A stretch of 64,000 bases of DNA, taken from NCBI RefSeq assembly GCF_000350225.1, contig NW_005179075.1, positions 1 to 64,000 of the forward strand. Reading direction: 5' to 3'. Shown here in pieces: positions 12,318 to 23,700 of this stretch. The stretch is from Chondrus crispus (taxonomy: Eukaryota; Rhodophyta; Florideophyceae; Gigartinales; Gigartinaceae). The notes beneath the pieces are model-generated. The model did no database searches, was not told where the DNA came from, and worked only from the letters and a program-made list of their open reading frames with translations. The translations under genes were made by a program, and so were the position numbers. Position 1 is the stretch's first letter. Each line of letters opens with the position of its first letter.

Positions 12318-14459
12318 CTGCGCGACTTGGCACGATTTAGACGCGTGCAGATGTTGCCGCCATAAGCTGGGCCCCGAGTAGAGAAGACGATTCGCGATCG
12401 GAGCGTGAAAGGCATGAGCCAAGAAAAGTTTTTTGTTCTACTTTGCGGCTATGCAATATGTTAGTGAGTGCTCTCTGGATTTTTGAGCTGTGTGACGAAC
12501 GAGAAGGAAGCTTATACAAAAAGTCTCTTTGGTGCTGTGATTCGAGAAGCGATCGAACTCAATCCTGGCCCATGAGAAGTCGGGCAGAGAGGAGACACAG
12601 GGTCGACGCTCGCTCTTTTCAATCGTGCCGAGTCCAAGCGAATCGTCGTCCCTGAGTTTGGCATCAGGGGGGTCATAGGAAATGGGGTAACTACTGCGCA
12701 GGGAGGCGTGCCGGCATGGTGAAACGTTGGCTCCGAGAAGGACAGTCCAACCAAGTGAGAGTTGTTTGGACTGTCGTTGAGTTTCGCCTCGCTCATCCGC
12801 GTGACAATAAACGCACCCGTCGACACGGGCGGCCTTTTCGAGCGTCAAATGCCTTCGAAGCCATCCCTGAGGGAGCGTGGTGGGCCATATCGGCGCGGGC
12901 AACTATTAATCGTCCCTGAACGCACTGGGAGCCCCAGGGCACGTCCCTCAAGCGTTTGATGAGGTGACGTCAGGACTGCGCACTATGACAGATCAGTTAC
13001 GCGGGTTCCCTTGATGTCCACCGAGACGAATGGAACGTCCGCCTGGCGTCCGCCCCCTCTTCCGCCCGAGTCCCAATGGGGTCGCCGCGCGTCGATTCGC
13101 ATGCATGCGGAGGCGGGCTGCGCCGCTTCCGGAGCAGAGAGCTTGACCGTGGTTGTCGTGGCCCTGCGGCGCGCTCGGGTGCGAGCAGTATGTTCCCTAT
13201 CGCGCGTGCGCGCACCCTTCGGTCGGACTGGCGCTTTGGGCAGCGGAGAACGGTTCTCTTCCGCCCGAGCGTCTCGCATCGCTCATTACTGACCAGCACG
13301 AAGCGTACGTTGAGGCGTTTGTACGCACACGCCATGACGTACCGCCTCTGGAGCCTAGTACGTTTGAAGTTGAGAGGCCGTTTCGAAGTCTACGGTAACG
13401 CGAATCTAGAGGTACCAGGGTGTTTCTGCCACTGCATGGTGACCCGGATGGGTCTTGGCAGCTCGTACGGTTCTCAAGAGGGCCCATTCTACCTCTCCGC
13501 GGGCGAATCCCGCGCGGCACGGGTGAAGACTCTTCGGGCGCCCTTGGTGGGTCCTTCTGTGGGAGGGGCCCGGCGCGAATGTAGTCCCCATGCCCCTCGT
13601 CCGCTGGTATAATTCCGTACCGTTAATGTTTCCATTTTTGGGCGGTGGCGGCGGGTTGACTGCGCCGCCGGTCTCTGAGACTCGGGCAGACAGCTGCCCC
13701 TCCGTTCGCACTTCTGCTCTCGGATCCCGTTCGTACTTATCACTGCCCGTGCGCGCGCGCACTTAACGAGCGCATGCGGTCGCTGCTCGCCTGGTCCCTT
13801 TCCTCAGGGGTCGTCCCCTCCTCTCGGGCAGTTTGGACTGCCCGACGCTTATTCCTTGCGTTCCGGAAGCATCTTCTTCTCGCTGATTACCTCAGGGGTC
13901 GTGACCTCTCGGGCAATACGGACGGTCCGAGGTCCGCGAGTCGCTCGTTCCGGTGGCATCCATCATTTTGGCTTGATTTTAACGAGTGCGCTTCCGTTAC
14001 ATCTCGTCTCGTCGGTTATCACGCGGGTTGTTCCCCCCTCGGGCAGTACGGACTGCCTGGGGCTAATCCGTTACGGGTTCGGAAAGCGTCCATCACTTCG
14101 GCTTGATGTTCTTCCCTGTTCGCAATCGGTGCGCTGTACACTGTTTGCACACGACGGAACTGCAACGGCTTCGCGAGTATTGCGCACCGGCGCATGTCGT
14201 CGTGTTCGTTGGGAGGTCGTGTCCTCCCTCCTTTCACTTCACGTCCCAGGGCTACTGGTCGTGACACAGTACGTCCTGTCTCACGACCCGCCTCTCGTCG
14301 GTGATGGCGGTTCGTGTCGCGGACTTGCGTTGTCCGTGCGTCGACTGGATATCCCATGCTTCCCCGAAGTTGGTCGGCCAACCTCATTTTGTCCTTGCGT
14401 AGACCCCCGCCCTTTCGGACCGCGAAGGGGGGGTTAATTTTATCCGGTCGACGGAGCGG
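12318..14459. other. GC-rich interval without supported genes
   Basis: The first ~300 bases right of the solo LTR look like decayed coding DNA of unknown type. The rest is GC-rich, with overlapping shadow frames only. From about 13830 to 14060 a motif recurs: CGGGCAGT, two to three bases, GGACTGCC. Its position next to the minus-strand chromovirus suggests remains of that element's 3' LTR, but no partner copy is present to prove it. Confidence 0.4.
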
Positions 14460-17400
14460 TTGAGGGGCCCCTCCTCAAGAGTGAACGTCCGCGTTCACTT
14501 CGGAGTTGAGGTCCCCCCCTGCGTCCTCGAAGACGCAGCGCATAGCGAGACACCAATTATTCGGGGATGTGGGTGCGTGCCGTCCAAGTGGGTTGGTCTA
14601 GTCCGCCCACTTGATGAGGAACTCCGTTGTTCCGTCTTCCATCTCTCTGTGCTTGAGTAACTTCTCAACGGCGTACTGTGTTCCCTCCCTGACCTTGTCG
14701 GCAAGGTCACGCGGGGTCGTCGTGCTCACCCGTTGCGCGTCCATCGGCGGGGGCGCGTACACGCAGCGGTCTGGGGACACCCGCTCGGTGACACCATCAC
14801 GATCAATTGTGATGGTACGACGATCGTTGGCGAGGACGCGGTACGGCCCCACGGCGGGCGAGGCGAGCTTGTTCGACGTCTTTCCCCCGTCGGTGGGGTT
14901 CAGGTAGACGAAGTTACCTGGCTCGAGACGTGTGTTGATCGTTCGAACGCGCTTATCGAAGTCGCGTTTGTAACGGGCTTGCGTGCGTCGCAAGCTCCCG
15001 TAGGCCTTCTGGATGGTCGCGTCCAGGGTCTTCAGGAACTCCGCACGATCCGTTCCACTATCGGCAGGGGCGCGTCCCCGCCGGTTCGTCGAAGAGAAAA
15101 CTCCCGCGGGGGCCGGCTGAGCACGAGCTCAAACGGGGTCGTTAGTGTGGCTCGGTGTACGTGGGAGTTATATGCATATGTTAACGGTCCCACGTACACG
15201 TCCCAGTCGTCTTGATGCTCGTTCACGTAATTGCGGAGCATCGACGCAATCGTTCGGTTATAGCGTTCCACCTGGCCGTTCGTCTGAGGGTGGTACGCCG
15301 ACATATAAACGTTCGTAGTTCCAAGCACTCGGCATGTGCTTTGGAAGAACTTTGCGTTGAACTGCGGTCCGTTATCCGACAGTAGCGAGCGTGGGACGCC
15401 GTACTTAAAGACCCACGCTTCGCAAAACGCCACTGCGACGGTGTAGGCGGTTACCGTTCGCAGTGCGACGACCTGCGTTAACTTCGTAAAGCAGTCGGTG
15501 ATTACCAGGAGGAATCGTTTCCCTGCCTTGGTCTTTGGGAGCGGCCCCGGTAAATCGATCGCGAGGCCCTCCAACGGCCGCGTCGCCGGAAACAACCTTA
15601 GTCGGTTTAGGTGTTTCCAAAGCTTGACGCGGTTCATCGCACAGGTTCGACAACCTCGTACGGTCAACGCGACGTCCGCGGCCAAGTGTGGGCAGTAGTA
15701 CTCGCGACGGAGCGCGTAGTACATGCGGCTCTGCCCCGGATGCCCGGCGATGGGCGGGTTATGGCAGAGCCGCAGCAACTGGGCGCGTAGAGTCCGAGGG
15801 ACCACCACCTGTACGATATCAGGGTCGAAGGGGTGTCTCCGTTTGAGCACCCCTTGGTGGTCCTCGAAAAACGCGGAGTCCCGGAACTCTGACTTTCGTG
15901 CCAGTACCGTTTGGCAGAAGTTATCCACGTGCTGTTCCTCGGCTATCTCCTCTATCGTGAGACGGGCCGGCAGGTCGTCCTGCGGAGGGGCGACCTGGGA
16001 ACCCGACGTATGGGCTTCGAAGTCTTGGGCGCGATCGAGGCCCACGTCGTCGAACTCCTCGTTCTCTGCCCAGAAAGCGTCGGGTTCTTCTAGAGCGGGG
16101 GCTTCGTCATCGCCTCTCGGCTCGTCGCGCGCTCGGGCGCGCGAAATCCTTCGGAATTTTGTTCGGTTCCTTGTCGTCACGAAGACGTGGTCGGCCTTGT
16201 GGTCGCAGCTCGCGGTACATTCGTGTTTCGCGAGCTCGTCGGAGACATCACGAACGGTCGTGCCCGTGTCGTGGGTGGGGATGTTGTCGTCCACGTCGAC
16301 AGCCGGGCGATGGTCGTCGGCGACCCTCGGTGATACGAGGCGTGACAGGGCGTCTGGAACCTGCTGCACCTGCCCAGGGCGGTACTGAATGGTGAAATCG
16401 TATTCAGCCAGACGTAGCCGCCACCGGTTGAGTCTTCCGGAGCTCTCGGTCAGGGAAATGAGCCACCTCAGGGCGTCGTGATCCGTTCGGACGGTGAACT
16501 TCGTGCCCTCGACGTACGGGCGTAGTGTGCGGACGGCCCGCACTACAGCGAAGCACTCGCGCTCCGTGGCGCTGTAGTTGCGGTCGCTGTCGTTTAACGA
16601 ATACGACCAAAACCGGACGGGACGTCAGTCGTTGGCTTCGTCGTGTTCTTGCAGCAGCGTACACTCGAGTTGGTACGCGCTTGCATCGGTATCGATCATG
16701 TACAGCTGGCCGTACCGCGGAAGGGCAAGGGTCGGCGGAGCGATCATCCTTACCTTGAGGCCCTCGAATGCTTGAAGCTGGGCCTCCGTCGGATTATCGA
16801 AGTCGGGGTCGGCGTCCCTGCGTGTCATATTGGTTAGCGGTAGAGCTATCTTGACAAAACGGCAGTAGACGTTGCATGCCCCTAGGAACAAGCGCACCTG
16901 CGTAAGCGTCCTCGGGAACGTGAACGTCTTGAAGCCGTCGGCAGCCGTGTCGGCCACGCTGAGCTTACCTGGGGATACTATCCCCTGATAGTATCACGTG
17001 CCCCAGGTAATTCACCTTCGGATGGAAGAACCTACACTTCTTGAGCTTGAGGGATATACCGGAGGTCTTCAACAAGCTCAAGACAGTGTCCAGGTGTCCG
17101 GCGTGCTCCTCGTGCGTTCGGGAAAAAACGATGCGGTCGTCGAAGTGTACGAGCCATATCTGCCCTCTTACGCCGAACAAGATGATGTCCAATGCACGTT
17201 GAAAGGTGGCCGGTGACCCTTTCAGTCCGAACGGCATACGCAAATGGCGAAACGTGCCCATATGCGTGGTGAAGGTGGTCTTATCGCGGTCATCCGGCGC
17301 GACCGGTATTTGCCAGTGGCCTGAAATGCAGTCGAGCGTAGTGAAGACGGCTGCATCCTCTAACGAATCGATGCAGTCGTCCATCCGGGGCAGCGGATAC

Positions 17401-20400
17401 GAATCCGCTGCCGTCTTTGCGTTGAGACGTCGGTAGTCAACGCAAAACCGAAGGGAGCCGTCCTTCTTCGGGACGAGCACCACCGGCGAAGCCCACTCGG
17501 TGCTCGCGGGTTGGATAACTCCGGCGTTCAACATATTGTTGAATTATTTAGCGACCACCTCACGCATGGCAGGCCCCGCCGTTCTATGCCATAACGAAAG
17601 GGGCCCGGCCCCTTTCGGTTTCGTCCCCGCCTCGAGTGGTATGCGGTGCTCCGTTGCTCGTATCGTACCGAGCGCACCGCTCCACAGACTCGAATGCTTA
17701 CGGAGCATGTCGAGTACCCGTGCGCGGAGCTTGTCATCGTCGATGTATGACAAGTCCATTTCTTTTTCCCATTTCTCCGGCGAATTTTCGGGATCCTTAT
17801 TTGTGGCTTGCGCGGTGCCCTCCGCCGATGATGGGCACCCGGTTGGCCGATCGTCGGTGCCGGCGTGATTTTCCTCGGCGGTCTTATTTTCCGGGGAGCT
17901 TGGTCGGCCAGCTCCCCCTCTCACGGCTTGCACGTCCAAGTCGGTGAGATGCAGTGCGTGTGCAATCTCCGCCCCGACTCGGCGCTCGGGCGTCAGTATC
18001 GCCAGCGGATTGCGCTTCGCGTACCCGACGACGGTGCGCTTCGGGAGCCGCCTCTCTTGGCGCGAGAAATTGGCGATGATCATCTCTAAAGTCTGGTTCG
18101 GTAAGACCTCGGCTACACCGTTCGTCAGCCTCACTCCGTGTCGACGTTGGAGTGACGGGTTCGGTTCCATGAGTACAAGGCCGCTCCCTGTGATGGTGAC
18201 GCGTATCCGTGCTTGCGACATCGCGGGGATCGTGACCCATCGTGCGACACGGATCGCCTGCGGAGCTTCTTCGCGAGCCTCAGCCCGGGTTGACTGACGG
18301 CCTTGGCGCCGGGTTGGGGGAGACGGCTCCCCCTTCCCATCGACAATGGCGACGGAGCCACCTTTTCGGAGCTCGAGCCTCTGCGCGTCGATGTCGATAC
18401 TTCGAACGCGCGCATCGATGAACGCCGTGACCAGAAGGACCAGCAACGCGAGCTGGTCCGCGACCACGAACGGAATGCGGAACGTCTTGTTCCGCAGTCG
18501 GACGGCCAGCTGCACGGCCGCAGTCAGCTTGAGCGGGTTACTGTTCGCGCCTGCCAATCGTGGCAGGGGTGCGTCGCGTACGACGTAGCGCGTCCAATCG
18601 GGAGGAAGGTCGGCTTTCTCACCAAGTTATACCCCGAGCAGGTATCGACTGCAATGTTTGAGGCTTGAAAGCGTTCCCCTCGGTTGCGATCGAGCGGAGG
18701 ACGTTGTATATCTTCGATGTCATCAAGCAGATGACACCATCGACTACCTTCGGTGACGACGGCTCGGCCAGGTCGTTCCTCTTGGGCCCCCGGCGCCGGT
18801 TCCGGCTTCTCTTCCGTGGTCTTCTGCCTTGGCCGCGGGGCGTCTGTCCGTCGGTGACGTCCTCGCGGCAAGTCGCGTCCGTACGCGAGTTGATTTCTTC
18901 TGGCGGCCCCGGACCCCCTTGGGTCGGGCCGCCGGCGCGTTCGATGCGCTTCTTGTTAGGCACGTGGATCACGGCGGCCACGGTGCCTTCCTCTGGGCGT
19001 GCCGGTCTCTCGGTTGCCTCGCCTCGTTTGTCCTCCCGCACCGGACTTACGGAAGTCTCGGTGCGCTCATGCGGGTTCGAGGGGAATATTATCGGTAAAC
19101 TTATCCCTCTTCCGCCGGAGTGGAATCGTAACCGGTCTAGGTTGGTGTGACAAGACTTCTCACGCGACCGTGCGAACGTAACCGTCTTGACGGGGTTTTC
19201 GAACTACCCGAGCTGTCGGAGCTACCGGCCCCGCTATCCTTAGCTAACGCGTCAACGAGCCCCTGGCCCTGACGTGGCACATCGTTCCCCCAACCCGGGT
19301 GGGCACCTTGTAGGAAGTAATGGGATACTTCGCGACCTTGAATTGCAACGTCCGGCCGTTGCAATATTTGAGGGGCGGCGACAACCAGTTCTCCTCCGCC
19401 TCCCTCCGTGGGGTGGGGGTTCGGATCCCCAACCCAATCTTGGAGGTACATGATGCATCAGTGGCGTTCTGTACCCCTTGGGGCAACGGGGGACGGCCCC
19501 GGTCCCCTCTTCCATCCGTACGGGGATACCGCGTATCCATCCGACGAGGGTCACGCCGATCCCTTTGATCGGTTCTCGGGTGTCGATACCTGTCTTCGCG
19601 AAACGGAGGCCCCCATCTGGTCGGTTCGGGTCACCTCGCCGCGGGCCTCGGTCTTCCCGCGTAGACTGCTAGATGAGATTGCGCATCCCGGGACTCGTTA
19701 ACATCTGATAGCGGTAGTTCCTGTACGCCGTGAACTGACGTTGTTCAGGCGACAGGAATGGGCACGCGTACATGGCGTGGCCGTGAGTCCGGCACAGCCA
19801 GCAAACGTACGCGCTGCCATCCGTAGACGCGAATATCGCTGCGTGACGTACCTCCTCGTCTGTGAGTCGAGGCACGTAAGGCGGCACGCGATCCCCTTCT
19901 CGACGGGAGATATCCAGCTCTGCCATGTTGTTGTTCGGACCACCCGTGGCTTTCGGCGTGTGCACGAACGCATTGGCGTAGCTTCCAGTCGATCCCGTTG
20001 TAGTGCAATACGCACCTGAAAAGGGGAGTGAAAAGAAATGAAAATGATGGGGTATGACAAGCAAAAGTGGAAATCATTTCACTTTATTATTTTAATTATT
20101 AATTTTAATTAGTTGCATATTAGTTATTTAACATTAGATTAGATCTAGGATCTAGCGCCGAGAGCTACTGTAGTGGCTCCGGCGGGGCGATATATACCTT
20201 AGCCCTCTGACCACCAAGTCAGTAAAGGTAACCCGAGTTGCCGGAGTGGAATGTCGCCTTGGTCGAAGTCCGTCTCTACCAAGACGTCCCCTTTTACCTG
20301 AGCCTACGGCATCCTTCAGCGCTCGGGCATCCCATTCCTTTTTCCTTTATTTCTCAACGAACCCGAGTTGCCAGAGTCTGATATCGCCTTGGTTGAAGTC

Positions 20401-22804
20401 CGTCTTTTACAAGACATTCCCTTTAACTACAGATTACTTTATCCTATGCGCTCGGGGGTCCCCTTTTTCCTTATCAATTTTCCTTTACTTCCCTATCCTA
20501 ATTTCCCTTAATCTTGAGTTGGTCCCACCTTGTAGGATTGCGATCCGCAACGTGACGTCATTTGCAATCGGGCTTCTGTGTTGGTGCACCAGTGGTGCTT
20601 TTCTCAGTGTTGGTTCCATCGGAATCTGGTTGCGACCGATCCGTTGTTGGTACTTTGCCATCGGGCAGTACGACGGTGTAGCGCTGCTACGTTTTCTTCT
20701 TTCCCGACGGGCTACGTTGCGACGTCCCCGTTGAAGACCTTATCGGTATAAGGTGTACAAGGCGCTCTTCGAGCATTGGATTTACGACCCATCGGACCAG
20801 GTTTACCTAAACACCCCTCCGAACTCGTCGAGCAGTCGCCTTTACAAGTCTCTACCATCATTTACCGATCCCGGGCTGGGCCCTCCTCTTTGCCCCCCCT
20901 ATCAGGGATCCGAGCTACTGCGGGCCGCAAACCCGCTTAAAGAGGACAGGGAGCTTCGAACACTCCGTAGCGCTGTGCCGTTGGCAGTTGTTGTTTTTGT
21001 TGATGTTGTTTGTGTTGGACCGTCGGACCTTGGTCTCTGCCTAACAGGCGCATTGCACTACACCCGTGGAAGCGGGCGTGGGAGGTCGGCCTCCCGCCCG
21101 GTCGAAGCCTTGCGTAATGAGGACAGGGTCGGCCTGCCACTCATCTTCTCCAATGTGGAGGGCGGTCGCCGGCGAACTTGTTCCGTGCGACCTCGAAGTT
21201 CGAACTCCATTCGCTGCCTGCTTCGGATCCGGCAGCGGCAATCCGCGGCGGGCGCAGTAGGTTGTTCCCTCAGCCGTGGCGATACGGCGAATCGTTGAGA
21301 GTTCGGTCTTCTGCTGTCCGGGCAACCTTTGCATCGTCTCTGCCACTGCGACCCGGGTCGCCGTGGACAACCCGCGCACGAAGTAGTGGGCGAGGGCTTG
21401 TTCTGAGAACACGGCCGTGCATCGGAACGCGGCGGATTCCAGCCGGTCCGCGAACGTGTTCTCGGTTTCGTGAGGAATCGGTCGCGCCGACGCGACAGCA
21501 TCAAACGCTTCCCCTGACACGTCGTCGGTTAGGTAGCGTTTGATAAATTGGTTGACGAGACCAGGCCAGCTCCTGTCGTCGTGGAGCTGGCCGGCGCGGA
21601 GGCCGCGCATGGTGTAACTCGTATACAACCGCTCCGCGTCTCGCTCGAGGAAGTGAGCGAAGACACGGACTGCCACACCTTCGGTCAGGTGCTGGGCATT
21701 GAAGGTTATCCAGATATCCTTCAGGAACGGGAGCAACTGAATCGCATCAGTACCGTAGAAGATCTTCATCGTGGGGCGGAGCCCACGGCAGCGTTGGACG
21801 TACTTGGCGATCCGTCCCGCGTCACCCGAGGTAACGACCCTCGAGGTGTTGTCCAACCGATACATCCGGTAGTTCGCGACGGCGGTGAACTCCTGTATCA
21901 TGGTGTGGACGGGCTCGAGCCCAGGTTCGGCGGGACCCAACGTTCCGAACGGAGTGACGGGCAATGTTCGGACGTCGACGGGGCCGGGATGCGCGGTAAG
22001 ATCCGCAGGCTGGTAGCCGCCCCAGCGAGGATCGAAGGGGAAAATCGGTTCCACTGATCCGCGGGCGACTCCTGCACGGCCCTGGTCGAGTTCGGTCGGT
22101 ACCCGTCGTGACTGCCGCATGCTTCCGGGGACATGTGGCAGGGCTTGGGTTTCGGACGCGAAGTTCGCGTCCGCCGTCGGCTTGATGTACTTCGCCCTCC
22201 GGCTGGTGACGGCACCAGCCGGGGGCCACTCTTGCGATCCGGACGCGCCCGGAGGTACAGTGGCACCGGGCCCACTCGAGGGGGCTCCGGGCTGCCTCTC
22301 GGCCGAGGTCTGTTCCATCTCACGGGCACGGCGGCACGTTGAGTTAAGTTCCGCAGCCATGCGCGCGAACGTTCCCATCTGTTCAGCAGATGGGAAGGGT
22401 TGCGGGTCCCGTCGAACCCCGGAGTTTGCACTCGCAGGTCGACCCGCAACCTCTACGGCGGGGGAATAAATGCGCGCGTCCTCGACCAGCACTAAACGGG
22501 CGTGTAGCTGGTCGACGAGCGCGCGCAGGTTCTCCAAGGACTTAGTTACGCGCTCGAACCTTCCTTCGCGGAGGGAGCGCAACTCTTCCATGCAGCGGGC
22601 GTAGACGCTGTCGGAGACGTCGATACGGAGAGATGTCCGGACATCTTCGATGTACGCGGCGATGCGATCGTACATCGCGCGAGCGCGTCCTTCGGAGAAG
22701 TCGGGCGACGGTTCGCGGACCCGAGGACCTGCGTCTCCGTCGCCCACATGGACGCGTAGTGCGGTCTCTCGCACATCCGCCGGCTCGGATCGGATCGAGG
22801 TCGG
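14460..22804 (-). mobile_element. Ty3/gypsy chromovirus, minus strand, with a nested solo LTR
   Basis: Fossil chromovirus read right to left. Gag is at about 22780-21066 and continues at 19997-19669, where a zinc knuckle CWLCRTHGHAMYAC occurs. Aspartic-protease-like sequence lies at about 18557-18200, reverse transcriptase at about 17534-16965 (VLVPKKDGSLRFCVDYRRLN), and RNase H at about 16900-16380. Integrase follows at about 16000-15032 (YHPQTNGQVERYNRT), with a chromodomain-like end at about 14680-14600 (VEKLLKHREM). A purine tract at about 14490-14460 marks the 3' end. It is broken, with about half a dozen breaks. The family Q solo LTR at 19999-21062 splits gag; another family Q copy sits at the gag 5' end. 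No own LTR could be delimited. Confidence 0.9.
19999..21062 (+). repeat. Solo LTR, family Q, inserted in chromovirus gag
   Basis: The 1064-bp LTR starts TGTAGTGCAATACGC and ends GCGCATTGCACTACA. It is flanked by CCCGT at 19994-19998 and 21063-21067, a perfect 5-bp target duplication. A TATA-like GCGATATATACC lies near 20188. A block starting CCCGAGTTGCC is duplicated at about 20232 and 20364. The clean duplication shows it is younger than the chromovirus it interrupts. Confidence 0.88.
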
Positions 22805-23700
22805 TGTAGTGCAATAATGGGCTCTACAGGGGGGTGGAACGAAAGGAAATCAATAAGATATGAGAAAGTAGTCCGGGTTGGGGGACACACGTGTGAATAT
22901 TTGCACAGTATTATTTTAAGTATTTGTTTTAATTTAGTTACTAATTACTTAGCTGACATTAGATTAGGTTTAGGATCTAGCGCCGCGAGCTACTGCAGTG
23001 GCTTCGCCGGGGCGATATATAACTTAGCCCATTGACCATCAAGTCAGTAAAGGTAACCCGAGTTGCCAGAGTTTGATATCGCCTTGGTCGAAGTCCGTCT
23101 TTTACAAGACATTCCCTTCTACTCTAGCCTACGGTATCCTTTGCGCTCGGGGGTTCCCTTTTTCCCTTTCATTTTCCTTTATTTCCCTATACTAATTTCC
23201 CTTAATCTTGAGTTGGTCCCACCTTGTAGGATTGCGATCCGCAACGTGACGTCATTAGCCATCGGGCTTCTGTGTTGGTGCACCAGTGGTGCTTTTCTCA
23301 GAGTTCGTTCCATCAGAATCTGTTTGCGAACGATCCGGTGTTGGTACTTTGCCATCGGGCAGTATGAAGGAATAGCGCTGCTATTGTTGTCCATTCCGTC
23401 GGAGGCTGTTGCGACGACGTCTTCGACGAAGATCTTATCTCCTATATAAGATAGCGTTGGCTCCATCGGAATCTGGTTGCGACCGATCCGGTGTTGGTAC
23501 TTTGCCATCGGGCAGTACGACGGTGTAGCGCTGCTACGTTTACTTCTTTCCCCGACGGGCTACGTTGCGACGTCCCCGTCGAAGACCTTATCAAGGGTAT
23601 ACGGTGTACAAGGCGCTCTACGAGCATTGGATTTACGACCCATCGGACCAGGCTTACCTAGACACCCCTCCGAACTCGTCGAGCAGTTGCCTTTACAAGA
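22805..23700 (+). repeat. LTR, family Q, truncated at its right end
   Basis: It starts TGTAGTGCAATAATGG at the chromovirus gag 5' end and follows the other family Q copies until 23700, where a family P LTR begins abruptly. About 200 bases present at the 3' end of 19999-21062 are missing. It carries two tandem versions of the internal block (about 23285-23440 and 23455-23600). Confidence 0.8.

Noticed and set aside
13011-14437. Several 100-190-codon frames on both strands
   Set aside because: Mutually overlapping, Arg/Pro/Ser-rich shadows in GC-rich DNA next to a retroelement; no motif.
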